NCBI GenBank assembly: GCA_016218725.1
Contig: JACRDB010000137.1
Location: 1 to 64,000, forward strand
DNA: 64,000 nucleotides
Direction: 5' to 3'
DNA from: Deltaproteobacteria bacterium
GTDB lineage: Bacteria > Myxococcota_A > Polyangia > Polyangiales > Ga0077539
A program made the position numbers and the translations under genes. The notes below the pieces were generated by a model. That model was given only the letters and a program-made list of their open reading frames with translations. It did not search any database and had not been told where the DNA came from. Below, piece after piece: positions 7,921-16,216 of this stretch. Positions within the stretch are counted from its first letter, which is position 1; each line of letters begins with the position of its first letter.

Positions 7921-8663
7921 CCGGGCGCCGGGTCCGTGCGGTGCACCAGGCGCGTGGCCCCGGCGGCGCCGACGGGCAGGAGCAGGAGCCCGAGGCCCGG
8001 GATGAGCAGGAGCGCCGCGCAGGCCATGCCAAAACCCAGGAAGGGCCAGCGGTGGGCGCGGATCCAGCGCCAGCGGTCGCGCACCCTCCAGCCCCGTACG
8101 CTGAGCGGATAATCAATGAGGTCCCAGCCCACGAGCACGGACGACACCAGAAACTTGAGCGGCACGGTGACCACCGCGGCCACGGGCACCAGGAGGCCCA
8201 CGACCAGGAGCGCGGCGAGGAGGGGCGTCCCCAGGGCGAGCCCCGTGAGGTTCACCCGCAGCCCGCGCCAGAACGATGGGAGAAAGGGCGCCTCGGGCCA
8301 GGCGCGGCCCCCCAGGGCGGCCTCCTGGCGCCGGGCCAGGGTCTCCAGCGCCACGCCGGACAGGGGCTGGGCGAGGGACACGCCCACCAGGAAGGCCACC
8401 AGCAGCGCCACCAGGCTCGCCAGGACACGGAACACCCAGCGCCCCACGGCCATCCAGGCGCTGCCGCCCTGGAAGAGCTGCTGGGCCTCGTGGGCCACGA
8501 GCCACAACCCCAAGCCCCCGAGGGCGCTCCCCAGCGCGAAGAGCACCCCCACGGGGACCGCGGCCAGGGGCCAGTTGGCGGGCTTTGTCACGATGAAGCG
8601 CGCGCCGCCCAACACCGCCCGAGCGCCGTCGAGGAAGCCTGCCTTGTCGGATGTTGTCTCCAC
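7917..8663 (-). CDS. EI24/CysZ-like multi-pass membrane protein
   Basis: The 248-residue protein starts METTSDKAGFLDGARAVLGG (GTG at 8663). It has four or more strongly hydrophobic segments, including PLAAVPVGVLFALGSALG, RVLASLVALLVAFLVGVSLAQP, and TPLLAALLVVGLLVPVAAVV. It ends in a C-terminal region with LIPGLGLLLLPVGAAGATRLV. The closing pattern (membrane hairpin, then a motif like GATRL) and the N-terminal GFxxGxRxxL are typical of the EI24/CysZ-like family, known from sulfate uptake and stress-related proteins. The real substrate here is unknown. A rival longer frame upstream is a GC-driven antisense extension over the phosphatase gene. Confidence 0.75.
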   Translation of the reverse strand: METTSDKAGFLDGARAVLGGARFIVTKPANWPLAAVPVGVLFALGSALGGLGLWLVAHEAQQLFQGGSAWMAVGRWVFRVLASLVALLVAFLVGVSLAQPLSGVALETLARRQEAALGGRAWPEAPFLPSFWRGLRVNLTGLALGTPLLAALLVVGLLVPVAAVVTVPLKFLVSSVLVGWDLIDYPLSVRGWRVRDRWRWIRAHRWPFLGFGMACAALLLIPGLGLLLLPVGAAGATRLVHRTDPAPG

Positions 8664-8723
8664 GGTACGGGGATGTAGCACCGAGGGCGCCAGGGGGAAG
8701 GAGACAGCGCGCGGTGGGAGCGG

Positions 8724-8729
8724 TACGCT
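8724..8729 (+). promoter_or_regulatory. -10-like TACGCT before the phosphatase gene
   Basis: TACGCT ends 9 nt before the ATG at 8739. This fits a transcript with a leader of about three nucleotides. No convincing -35 is visible. Confidence 0.35.
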
Positions 8730-8738
8730 TGTGGGTTG

Positions 8739-10049
8739 ATGCGACCTCGTGGGTGGCTTGTGGCCGGCGCGGTGCTCGCGGCCCGCTCGGCGGCGCGGGG
8801 GCCGCCGCCCGCGGCCCCGAGGCCCGTGGCGCGATCGGCGCCGCCGCCCGCGGCCCCGAGGCCGGTGCCGCGCGCCTGCCCGATGCCCGAGGCCCGGGCG
8901 GTGAGGCTCGGGGCGCGGGCCCACGAGGACGCGCTCGGGCGCCACCCGCAGCCGCGGAACCTGCACCTGACGTACGCCGATGAGCCCGCGAGCACGCTGG
9001 TGGTGCAGTGGGTGACGGACGACGACACGCTGGCCTCGGAGGTGCGCTTCGGCCTGGCGGACGGGCCCCTGGACCTGACGGCGCGCGGGGTGTCGTTCTT
9101 TGTCCTGGGGGCGCGCAAGCGGCGCTACCACGAGGTGCGGCTCTGCGGGCTGGAGCCCGGGCGGAGGTACCTCTACCAGGCGGGCGGGGCGGGGCTCTGG
9201 AGCGCGCGGGCGGGCTTCGTGACGGCGCCCGCGGACGCCCGGGACGTGCGGGCGCTGGTGCTGGGGGACTCGCGCTCGAGCTCCGCGCGGCGCTGGCGCC
9301 AGGTGGCGGCGCGGGCGATCTCCGCGGGGGTGGACGTGGTGTTCTTCACCGGCGACGCGGTGAGCAACGGCGCGAGCCAGGCCCGCTGGGACGCGTTCTT
9401 CGAGGCCGCGCCGGAGCTCTTCGCCAACACGCCGCTGGTGTGGGCGGACGGCAACCACGAGGGCAGGAGCCCGCTGTACAGCGCGCAGTTCGCGCTCCCG
9501 GAGGCGCCCGGCGCGGGGCCCGACGGGCACTGGTACGCGCTGGACTACGGCCCCCTGCGGCTGGTGGTGCTCAACGACGTGACGGTGCCCGTGGAGGTGA
9601 TCCAGGGGGCCGAGACGGACTTCCTCCAGCGCACGCTGGCGGCGGTGAACCGCCGGCGGACGCCCTTCGTGCTCACGATGCACCACCGGCCGTTGTACAC
9701 CACCTCGGACGAGCACCAGCCCTACGCGCCCACGCGCCAGGCGTGGCTGCCGCACTTCGACGCGCACCACGTGGACCTGGACCTGGCCGGGCACGTGCAC
9801 TCCTACGAGAGCAGCCACCCGCTGCGGGAGGAGCAGGTGACGGACCCCTCTCGGGGGACGGTGTATTTCAACTACGGCGGCGCAGGGGCGACGCTCTACG
9901 GCTTCCGCCGCCGGGCGGCGTGGCTGCTGAACCGCGAGAGCGTCCACGGCTACGCGGTGCTTGCGGCGGACGCCCGGCGCGTGGTGTGGGACGCCTTCCG
10001 CGCGGACGGCTCGCGGATCGAGCGGGTCGAGCTCCAGCGCCCGCCCTGA
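8739..10049 (+). CDS. Purple-acid-phosphatase-like metallophosphoesterase, exported
   Basis: The 436-residue protein has a short hydrophobic N-terminus and a Pro/Ala linker made of two copies of a PPPAAPRPV unit. A fibronectin-III-like domain (about 71-163) follows, then a calcineurin-type phosphoesterase domain. Metal-site motifs are visible: GDSR (176-179), FTGDAV (GD at 205-206), GNHE (238-241), MHHRP (314-318) and GHVHSYE (351-357). This domain order is that of bacterial purple acid phosphatases. Motif I has Ser/Arg after GD where GDLG is usual, so the metal set may differ slightly. ATG 8739 was chosen over a TTG three bases upstream. The hairpin element copy 2 begins at its stop codon. 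Confidence 0.85.
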   Translation: MRPRGWLVAGAVLAARSAARGPPPAAPRPVARSAPPPAAPRPVPRACPMPEARAVRLGARAHEDALGRHPQPRNLHLTYADEPASTLVVQWVTDDDTLASEVRFGLADGPLDLTARGVSFFVLGARKRRYHEVRLCGLEPGRRYLYQAGGAGLWSARAGFVTAPADARDVRALVLGDSRSSSARRWRQVAARAISAGVDVVFFTGDAVSNGASQARWDAFFEAAPELFANTPLVWADGNHEGRSPLYSAQFALPEAPGAGPDGHWYALDYGPLRLVVLNDVTVPVEVIQGAETDFLQRTLAAVNRRRTPFVLTMHHRPLYTTSDEHQPYAPTRQAWLPHFDAHHVDLDLAGHVHSYESSHPLREEQVTDPSRGTVYFNYGGAGATLYGFRRRAAWLLNRESVHGYAVLAADARRVVWDAFRADGSRIERVELQRPP

Positions 10050-10208
10050 GAGGGTGTTCCATTGGATTTTCCAGCGGTTCTGTGAGGAGACGCAAGCTGG
10101 ACAAGGAATGTCAACGAAGCCGTGCTGGTGGCACGGCGAGTTGGCATGACGCAGACCAGCGCCGCGGATCCGATGCAGAACCGCGGAAAATCCAATGGAA
10201 CACCCTCT
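10049..10208 (+). repeat. Long-hairpin element, copy 2
   Basis: The arms 10049-10082 and 10176-10208 match perfectly over 33 bp apart from one bulged A. The apex hairpin 10119-10137 (7-bp stem, 5-nt loop) is exactly central. Internal stems join 10096-10100 with 10156-10160 and 10108-10115 with 10140-10147, the latter with one G-T wobble. GAGACGCAAGC (10087-10097), four variable bases, then CAAGG (10102-10106), repeat the core of copy 1. The element fills the gap between two convergent genes, starts at the phosphatase stop codon and ends 5 bp before the lipoprotein stop codon, the same 5-bp distance as copy 1. Confidence 0.8.
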
Positions 10209-10213
10209 GAGGC

Positions 10214-11293
10214 TCACTCCGGGATGAAGCGCGCGCGGCTGTTGGAGAACAAGATGGGCTGCGGCACCCCGAAGGGCACCGCGCCCCGGAGGCCTTCCCA
10301 GTCCTCCAGGGCCACCGTGGCGGGCTCCGGGAGGGTCTGGGCGTCCGCGATGATGTCAATGTGGTTTGAGCCCTCGTGGAGCACCAGCTCCAGGTTCAGG
10401 TGCGACAGGTCGCTGGTGAAATACCGCGCGTCGCGCCACTGGACCACCCAGCGACGGGCGCCCTCGACGTTGCCGTCCACGGCGACGCACACGCCCTCGG
10501 CGCGCGTGCGGAGGTTCCGCCACTGCACCGCCAGGACGGCGTTCACCCGGTCGAGCTGGTTCGGGATCACCCCGTCCGGGGGCGTCGGCGCGCCGTCCTG
10601 GAAGGTGGCGTAGCCGTCCGGGGTGACCGTGAGCATGGTCCCTGGCTCCAGGGGCCGCCCCCAGAACCGGAACCGAAACGGCAGGGGCACCCGCGCCGCG
10701 CCCGCGTCGGCGTTCACCAGCACGGTCTGGTGCCCCGCCAGGGCGCACGCGTTGATCCAGCGCGCGGAGGCATCGTCCCTCACGACCCGGTACCCCGCGG
10801 GCCCGAGGCAGCGGCCCTCGACGCAGCGCTCGGCGCCCTCGCACACCCGCCCGCAGGCCCCGCAGTGGTGCGTGTCCGTGCGGGTGTCGTAGCAGGCCGC
10901 GTCGCACAGGGTGGCGCCCGCGGCGCAGCGCTCGCGGCAGACGCCCCCCTCGCAGGTCACCACACCCCCCGGGAGGAACCCGCAGGGGCGATCACAGGCG
11001 CCACAGTGGGCCCGGTCCGTGGTGAGCTCCGCGCACACCTCCCCGCAGCGGGTCTGCCCGGAGGCGCACGCCCGGTCCTCGGGCGCATCCTCGGGCACCG
11101 GTGGGGCGCTGTCGGGAACTGTAGTGTCCTGTAGGGTAACATCGGACATCGTGGTCCGGTCGGCGGCGTCCGTGGCGACGTCTGCCAGGTCCGTCATGGG
11201 TGCGCCATCCACCTGGGCGTCGAGCACCTGGGTGCCCTCGGAGCCCGCCGCGCAGGCCAGCACCCAGGAAGCGAGCCACACCGCGCGACGCAC
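10214..11293 (-). CDS. Cys-rich secreted lipoprotein with myxobacterial repeats
   Basis: The 359-residue protein starts MRRAVWLASWVLACAAGS, a short signal peptide with a lipobox (VLAC). An Asp/Thr-rich linker follows (about 20-60). Two Cys-rich units then appear: CGEVCAELTTDRAHCGACDR and a second with TDTHHCGACGRVCEG. This xTDxxxCGxC pattern is common in surface proteins of myxobacteria. The C-terminal 200 residues (PFRFRFWGRPLEPGTMLTVT and WRNLRTRAEG) look like a beta-sandwich domain of unknown role. GTG 11293 directly follows GGAGGGAGG; an in-frame GTG at 11311 would give a longer n-region. It is transcribed away from the metal-binding-repeat gene. Confidence 0.7.
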   Translation of the reverse strand: MRRAVWLASWVLACAAGSEGTQVLDAQVDGAPMTDLADVATDAADRTTMSDVTLQDTTVPDSAPPVPEDAPEDRACASGQTRCGEVCAELTTDRAHCGACDRPCGFLPGGVVTCEGGVCRERCAAGATLCDAACYDTRTDTHHCGACGRVCEGAERCVEGRCLGPAGYRVVRDDASARWINACALAGHQTVLVNADAGAARVPLPFRFRFWGRPLEPGTMLTVTPDGYATFQDGAPTPPDGVIPNQLDRVNAVLAVQWRNLRTRAEGVCVAVDGNVEGARRWVVQWRDARYFTSDLSHLNLELVLHEGSNHIDIIADAQTLPEPATVALEDWEGLRGAVPFGVPQPILFSNSRARFIPE

Positions 11294-11403
11294 CCTCCCT
11301 CCGTGCCCCACCAGCGGCCACAAGTAAAGCGCCTTCGCGCTCGGGAACCGCGTGCCACGCTGTGCCAGGGATCGCGAGTCCGGAATTTGCTTGGTACAGG
11401 GTG

Positions 11404-11409
11404 TATGCT
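11404..11409 (+). promoter_or_regulatory. -10-like TATGCT before the metal-binding-repeat gene
   Basis: TATGCT lies 7 nt before ATG 11417, the spacing expected if transcription starts at the start codon itself. This is why I prefer 11417 to the in-frame ATG at 11405, which would overlap the hexamer. Confidence 0.4.
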
Positions 11410-11416
11410 CAAGCTC

Positions 11417-14400
11417 ATGCGGTACCTCCTGGCGGGACTGGTGATCGCGACGCTGGCTTGCGGACGGACGGAGCTCGGGGACCTCTCGGACGTGCCCGAC
11501 GGGGACGCGCCTGACGGGGACGTGTCCGACGGGGACGTGCCCGACGGGGACGCGGCGGACACGGACGCGCCGGAGGTGGCGTGCACGTCCAACCGGGCGT
11601 GTGACGACGGGCTCTTCTGCGACGGGGTGGAGGAGTGCGTGGCGGGGCGCTGCGTCCGTGGTGTGCCCGTGAACTGCGACGACGGGGTGAGCTGCACGCT
11701 GGACCGCTGCGACGAGGGGACGCGCGCGTGCGTGCGCGAGCCCGTGGACCGGCTCTGCGCGTCGGGCAGGTGCGACCCGGTGACCGGGTGCACCGGCGGG
11801 GGCTGCGCGAGCGACCGGCAGTGCGACGACGGGGACCCCTGCAACGGCTCCGAGCGCTGCGCGGGCGGCGCGTGCGCGCGCTCGTCGCCGCCGAGCTGCG
11901 ACGACGGGGTGGGCTGCACCGTGGACTTCTGCATGGCGCCGCTGGGCTGCGTGCACCGCCCGGACGACGCCCGCTGCGATGACCGCTCGTTCTGCAACGG
12001 CGCCGAGCGCTGCGACCCCGGGGCGGGGGGCTGCGCCCGGGGCGTCCCGGTGCTCTGCGACGACGGGGACCGCTGCACGCTGGACCGCTGCGACGAGGCC
12101 ACCCGGAGCTGCGTGCGCTTGCGGCTCGACGCCGACAGCGACGGCTTCGCGTCCATTGCGTGCGGCGGGCCCGACTGCGACGACGGCAACCCCCTGGTGA
12201 ATCCGCGGGTCGCGGAGCAGTGCGCCAACCGCGTAGACGACAACTGCGACGGGCGGACGGACTGCGCGGACCCCGTGTGCGCGCTGACGGCGACCTGCCG
12301 GGGGTGCTTCGCCACGGGGCCCGAGGACAACCCCACGGCCTGCAGGGACGGGCGCGACAACGACTGCGACGGCGTGACGGACTGTCGAGACACCGAGTGC
12401 GCCGCGGTGCTCCCGTGCGCGGGCTGCGTGCCCACGGGCCCCGAGGCCCCGCGGGGCTGCGCCGACGGCGTGGACAACGACTGCAACGGCGCCCGGGACT
12501 GCCTGGACCCGGCCTGCGCGCCCCTCGGGGTGTGCTGCAGGCCGTCGCCGGAGCTCTGCGGGGACGGGAGTGACAACGACTGCGACGGCCTGGTGGACTG
12601 CGCCGACTCGGACTGCGCGTTCACGCCCCCCTGCGGGGGGTGCCGCCCCACGGGGCCGGAGAACAACCCCGCCGCGTGCGCCGACGGCCGGGACAACGAC
12701 TGCGACGGGGCCGTGGACTGCGCGGACCCCGAGTGCCGCTTCACCCCGGGCTGCGTGACGTGCATGCCCACCGGGCCCGAGGCGTGCACCGACGGCCGGG
12801 ACAACGACTGCAACGGCAGCACGGACTGCGCCGACCCGGCGTGCGCCCGCACCCCCGCGTGCGGCGCGGGCCACGAGACCTGCGAGGCGGCCCTGCCCTT
12901 GTCCCTCCCGGGCCGCGCCAGCGGGACCACCGCCGGGGCCCGGAACGACTACACCCCGACCTGCGCCAGCAGCAACGCGCCGGACCTGGTGTACGTGGTG
13001 CGAAACCCCGCGCGGCAGACCCTGGTGATCCACACCAACGGGAGCTCCTACGACACCATGCTGCTGGTGTTCCGCGAGACCTGCGGCGGAGCCCCCGTGG
13101 CCTGCGACGACGACGGCGGCGACGGGGTGAACTCCCTGGTCATCCTCCGGGACGCCCCGGCGGGGACGTACTACATCGTCGTGGACGGCTGGGCCACCGG
13201 GAGCGGGGCCTTCCAGCTCAGCGTGGGCACCGCGCCGCTGGAGGTCTGCGACAACCGCGTGGACGATGACGGCGACGGCGCCGCGGACTGCGCAGACCCC
13301 GACTGCGCCACCTTCCCGCCGTGCATGATGTGCCTCCCGACGGGCCCGGAGAACAACCCCACCGCGTGCGCGGACGGGCGGGACAACGACTGCAACGGAC
13401 GGACGGACTGCGCGGACCCCGGGTGCTCGGCGCTGCCCTCGTGCTGCCGGCCTACGGGCCCGGAGGGCTCCCTGGAGGCGTGCACCGACGGCCGGGACAA
13501 CGACTGCGACGGCGCCCTGGACTGCCTGGACGCTGACTGCGCCGCGCTCCCGAGCTGCTGCCGGGCCGCGCCGGAGGTGTGCACCGACGGCCGGGACAAC
13601 GACTGCGACGGCCGCGCGGACTGCGCAGACACCGACTGTGCGGCCCTCCCGGTGTGCGGTGGCTGCGTGCCCACGGGCCCCGAGGGAGACCCGACGAGCT
13701 GCCGCGACGGGCGCGACAACGACTGCGACGGGGCCCTGGACTGCCGGGACCCGGGGTGCTTCTCGTCGCCGTCGTGCGTGAGGCCCCCGCCGAACGACAC
13801 CTGCGCCACAGCCACGGCGCTCATGGTGCCCGGGGTGTTCACCGGGAGCACCCTCGGGGCGACGAACAACGGCGGGCCGGTGACCGCGGGCTTCCCTGGC
13901 TGCGCGGGCGGCAGCGGGCCCGATGTGGTCTACCAGTTCACCCTGGACCGGACCGTGCCGGTGACCATTGACACCGTGGGCAGCGCGTTTGACACGGTGC
14001 TCTACGTCCGTCGGCCGCCGTGCGAGACCGGCGCCCAGGTCGCATGCAACGACGACGAGGGCGGGCTCTCCTCGCGGGTGTCCTTCCTGGGGATGCCTGG
14101 GACGTACTACGTCTTCGTGGACGGCTTCGGGGCCACGAGCACCGGGGCCTTCACGCTCCGGGTGGCCTTCGGCGCGCCCGCGGAGAGCTGCTCCAACGGC
14201 CGCGACGACGACCTCGACGGGCTCATTGACTGCGGCGACCCGGACTGCGCGCGCGCGCCGGGCTGCGGGCCCTGCGTCCCCGCGGGCCCCGAGAACGCGC
14301 CCTTCGTCTGCGCCGACGGGCGGGACAACGACTGCGACGGCTTCACCGACTGCGCCGACCCGGAGTGCGGGAGCGCCCCGTCCTGCTGCCGCCCCACGGG

Positions 14401-14860
14401 CCTCGAGGAGGGCCCTCTGGCCTGCCGCGACGGCCGGGACAACGACTGCGACGGCCTCGCGGACTGCGCCGACCCGGGCTGCGGGCCGGTGTGCGTGGTG
14501 TGCGTGCCCACGGCCCCTCGGGAGCTCGGCCTCGGGCCCTGCACCAACGGCCGCGACGACGACTGCGACGGCATGCCCGACTGCGCCGACCCCGACTGCC
14601 GTGGCGTGGCCACCCTGAGCGAGTGCTGCAACGGCCGCGACGACAACGGCAACGGCATCATCGACGAGCTGGCCTGCGCCTGCACGAACCCCCTCCAGTG
14701 CGTGGGCGTCGGCGGGGGCGGGCCCCTGGCGTCCAACGTGTGCTGGAGCACCCGCTTCGGGGCCTGCGGGCCCAACTGCAACGCCCTCGGCGGGGACCTC
14801 CTGTGTACGCGCTTCTTCCCGGGCACCACCTGCGACGCCCGCACCGGCGAGTGCCGCTAG
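11417..14860 (+). CDS. Large surface lipoprotein with about fifteen metal-binding repeats
   Basis: The protein has about 1147 residues. MRYLLAGLVIATLACG is a lipoprotein signal peptide. A PDGDxxDGD-type acidic repeat (about 25-50) and a Cys-rich stretch (DDGLFCDGVEEC type units) follow. The bulk consists of some fifteen copies of a DGxDNDCDGxxDCxDPxC unit, often preceded by PTGPE. This resembles the putative metal-binding motif family (MopE-like), where the Asp-rich loops bind calcium or copper. Two beta-sandwich domains of PPC type interrupt the array: one around ETCEAALPLSLPGRASG and one around NDTCATATALMVPGVF, both containing AGTYYI/PGTYYV and FVDG-like cores. A role in adhesion or matrix binding is plausible but not shown. 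Confidence 0.82.
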   Translation: MRYLLAGLVIATLACGRTELGDLSDVPDGDAPDGDVSDGDVPDGDAADTDAPEVACTSNRACDDGLFCDGVEECVAGRCVRGVPVNCDDGVSCTLDRCDEGTRACVREPVDRLCASGRCDPVTGCTGGGCASDRQCDDGDPCNGSERCAGGACARSSPPSCDDGVGCTVDFCMAPLGCVHRPDDARCDDRSFCNGAERCDPGAGGCARGVPVLCDDGDRCTLDRCDEATRSCVRLRLDADSDGFASIACGGPDCDDGNPLVNPRVAEQCANRVDDNCDGRTDCADPVCALTATCRGCFATGPEDNPTACRDGRDNDCDGVTDCRDTECAAVLPCAGCVPTGPEAPRGCADGVDNDCNGARDCLDPACAPLGVCCRPSPELCGDGSDNDCDGLVDCADSDCAFTPPCGGCRPTGPENNPAACADGRDNDCDGAVDCADPECRFTPGCVTCMPTGPEACTDGRDNDCNGSTDCADPACARTPACGAGHETCEAALPLSLPGRASGTTAGARNDYTPTCASSNAPDLVYVVRNPARQTLVIHTNGSSYDTMLLVFRETCGGAPVACDDDGGDGVNSLVILRDAPAGTYYIVVDGWATGSGAFQLSVGTAPLEVCDNRVDDDGDGAADCADPDCATFPPCMMCLPTGPENNPTACADGRDNDCNGRTDCADPGCSALPSCCRPTGPEGSLEACTDGRDNDCDGALDCLDADCAALPSCCRAAPEVCTDGRDNDCDGRADCADTDCAALPVCGGCVPTGPEGDPTSCRDGRDNDCDGALDCRDPGCFSSPSCVRPPPNDTCATATALMVPGVFTGSTLGATNNGGPVTAGFPGCAGGSGPDVVYQFTLDRTVPVTIDTVGSAFDTVLYVRRPPCETGAQVACNDDEGGLSSRVSFLGMPGTYYVFVDGFGATSTGAFTLRVAFGAPAESCSNGRDDDLDGLIDCGDPDCARAPGCGPCVPAGPENAPFVCADGRDNDCDGFTDCADPECGSAPSCCRPTGLEEGPLACRDGRDNDCDGLADCADPGCGPVCVVCVPTAPRELGLGPCTNGRDDDCDGMPDCADPDCRGVATLSECCNGRDDNGNGIIDELACACTNPLQCVGVGGGGPLASNVCWSTRFGACGPNCNALGGDLLCTRFFPGTTCDARTGECR

Positions 14861-14861
14861 C

Positions 14862-15434
14862 CTACGCCGCCGCCCGCTCCCGCGCCCGGGGCGCGCCCCG
14901 GCGGTGCAGCACGTAGTCCCGGGCGTACGCCTCGCGCACCTCCCCCGTGGCCGGGTCCAGGAGCCAGTCCATCGCGTGCTTCTCCGGCACCCGGAGCACC
15001 CCTGGGTCCCGGAGCGTCCCGAAGACCTTGTCCCACAAGGGGGATGTGACCCCGTGGTTGTGCTGCGGCCCCACGAAATGGTGCGTGAAATGGTGCCGCC
15101 GGAGGAACCGCCCCAGCGGCCCCCGAGGACCGTGCGTGTGCAGCCTGCGGTGGAGCACCTCGTAGCCTACGTACGCCGCCGCGAAGCCCGCGAAGAAGCT
15201 CACTCCCGGCGCCCCGAGGAGCGCCCCCGCCCCCAGCGCCCCCGCCCCCAGGAGCGGCGCCGCCGCCAGGGCCTTGGTGCCCGTGGGCGTGAAATACCCC
15301 CGCTGGGCGTGGTGCGTCCGGTGCTCCACCGCGAACGCCCGCTTGCTCCTCGGGTCGTGCCCCACCCAGCGGTGCAGCGCGTACTCCGTGAACGACCAGC
15401 CCAACGCACCCGCCGTGAACGCCACCGTGATCAT
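14862..15434 (-). CDS. Fatty-acid-hydroxylase/sterol-desaturase-superfamily membrane protein
   Basis: The 190-residue protein carries the histidine clusters of the di-iron membrane hydroxylases in order: HRWVGH (21-26), HRTHH (38-42), HRRLHTH, HHFTHHF, and HNHGVTSPLWDKVFG near the C-terminus. Hydrophobic segments lie between them. Family members hydroxylate fatty acids, sterols or carotenoids (CrtZ type); the size is close to CrtZ and fatty acid 2-hydroxylases. The substrate cannot be told from sequence. Its ATG overlaps the TGA of the upstream TetR gene by 4 bp, so the two are translationally coupled and the regulator probably controls this enzyme. Its stop is 1 bp from that of the convergent gene. 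Confidence 0.85.
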   Translation of the reverse strand: MITVAFTAGALGWSFTEYALHRWVGHDPRSKRAFAVEHRTHHAQRGYFTPTGTKALAAAPLLGAGALGAGALLGAPGVSFFAGFAAAYVGYEVLHRRLHTHGPRGPLGRFLRRHHFTHHFVGPQHNHGVTSPLWDKVFGTLRDPGVLRVPEKHAMDWLLDPATGEVREAYARDYVLHRRGAPRARERAAA

Positions 15435-16150
15435 CGCGCCGTACCTCCTGCGCCCGCCGCCGCCGCCCCTCGGACGACGGACGCCGCGCGCGCCAGACGC
15501 GCCGGAGGCGCGCCCATCCCAAGCAACAAGACCCGCGCCATCTCCATGGACAGCCGCTCCGCGTCCACCGCGCTGGAGTGCGCCCGGAGCTTGGCCAGCC
15601 CCAGCGCCCCGCGCAGCGCCGCCCAGTACAGCACCGCCCGCTCCAGCGCGTCCCCGGGCCCCAGGAGCCCCGCGCGCTCACACTCCGCGAAGAGCCCCGC
15701 CACCCGCGTGAGGAGCTTCAGCGTAGACGCCATCAGCGCCGCCCCCTCCGCCCCGGGCACCAGCGTCCGCGGGTCCGCCAGCACCTGCCCCAACAACGCA
15801 AACTCCGCCGGACGCTCCCGCGCAAAGGCCCCGTACGCCCGCTCCAACACCAATAGCCTCGCCAGGGCTGCGTCCTCGGGCGGGTACACCTCCGCCGTGG
15901 CCAGGAGCACCGCCTCCAGCCGCTCCCCAAGGAGCGCCAGACAGCGCCCCTCCAACGCCGCCACCAGCGCAGCCTTGGACGGGAAATACCGGTACAGCGC
16001 CCCCACCGCCAGCCCAAGCTCCGCCGCCAGACGGTGCGTGGTCAGCGCCTCGATACCCTCCGTACGCACCAGCTCCAGGCCCGCCGCAAGGATCTCCTCC
16101 AGCCTCCGCTGCCTCGCCCGCGCCCTCGGCCCCGGGGGCCTCTCCGTCAC
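15431..16150 (-). CDS. TetR-family transcriptional regulator
   Basis: The 239-residue protein has the TetR helix-turn-helix near its N-terminus: EILAAGLELVRTEGIEALTT, then HRLAAELGLAVGALYRYFPS (including the recognition helix GALYRYFPSK). It has an all-alpha ligand-binding C-terminal domain. I chose GTG 16150 (MTERPPGPRARAR) rather than ATG 16174, because the latter would put an operator-like palindrome inside the coding region. The gene overlaps the downstream hydroxylase by 4 bp. Two inverted repeats of the same type stand directly upstream, so autoregulation of this two-gene operon is likely. The inducing ligand is unknown; a lipid is an attractive guess given the partner gene. Confidence 0.85.
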   Translation of the reverse strand: MTERPPGPRARARQRRLEEILAAGLELVRTEGIEALTTHRLAAELGLAVGALYRYFPSKAALVAALEGRCLALLGERLEAVLLATAEVYPPEDAALARLLVLERAYGAFARERPAEFALLGQVLADPRTLVPGAEGAALMASTLKLLTRVAGLFAECERAGLLGPGDALERAVLYWAALRGALGLAKLRAHSSAVDAERLSMEMARVLLLGMGAPPARLARAASVVRGAAAAGAGGTAR

Positions 16151-16153
16151 TTC

Positions 16154-16186
16154 GTGAACCACGTTCACAAACATGAACGCTGTTCA
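16154..16186. promoter_or_regulatory. Twin operator-like palindromes upstream of tetR
   Basis: GTGAACCACGTTCAC (16154-16168) and TGAACGCTGTTCA (16174-16186) share the form TGAAC-N3-GTTCA. Their centres are 19 bp apart, about two helical turns, so two regulator dimers could bind on the same face. They lie immediately upstream of the TetR start codon. Binding by the adjacent TetR protein is inferred from position. Confidence 0.65.
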
Positions 16187-16216
16187 CGATTCGCGCAAGG
16201 GGGGTCCCTACGATTT

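Noticed and set aside
10049..10208. Retron msr-msd region
   Set aside because: No reverse transcriptase gene is nearby, and a fully symmetric 33-bp outer stem is not the usual retron layout.
10214..13033. Minus-strand ORF of 939 codons
   Set aside because: Only its last 359 codons encode the Cys-rich lipoprotein; the rest is antisense to the metal-binding-repeat gene and low in complexity.
11417..14860. CRISPR-like array, because of regularly spaced DNA repeats
   Set aside because: The repeats are coding, in frame and encode DNDCDG-type units; they vary at wobble positions and have no spacers.
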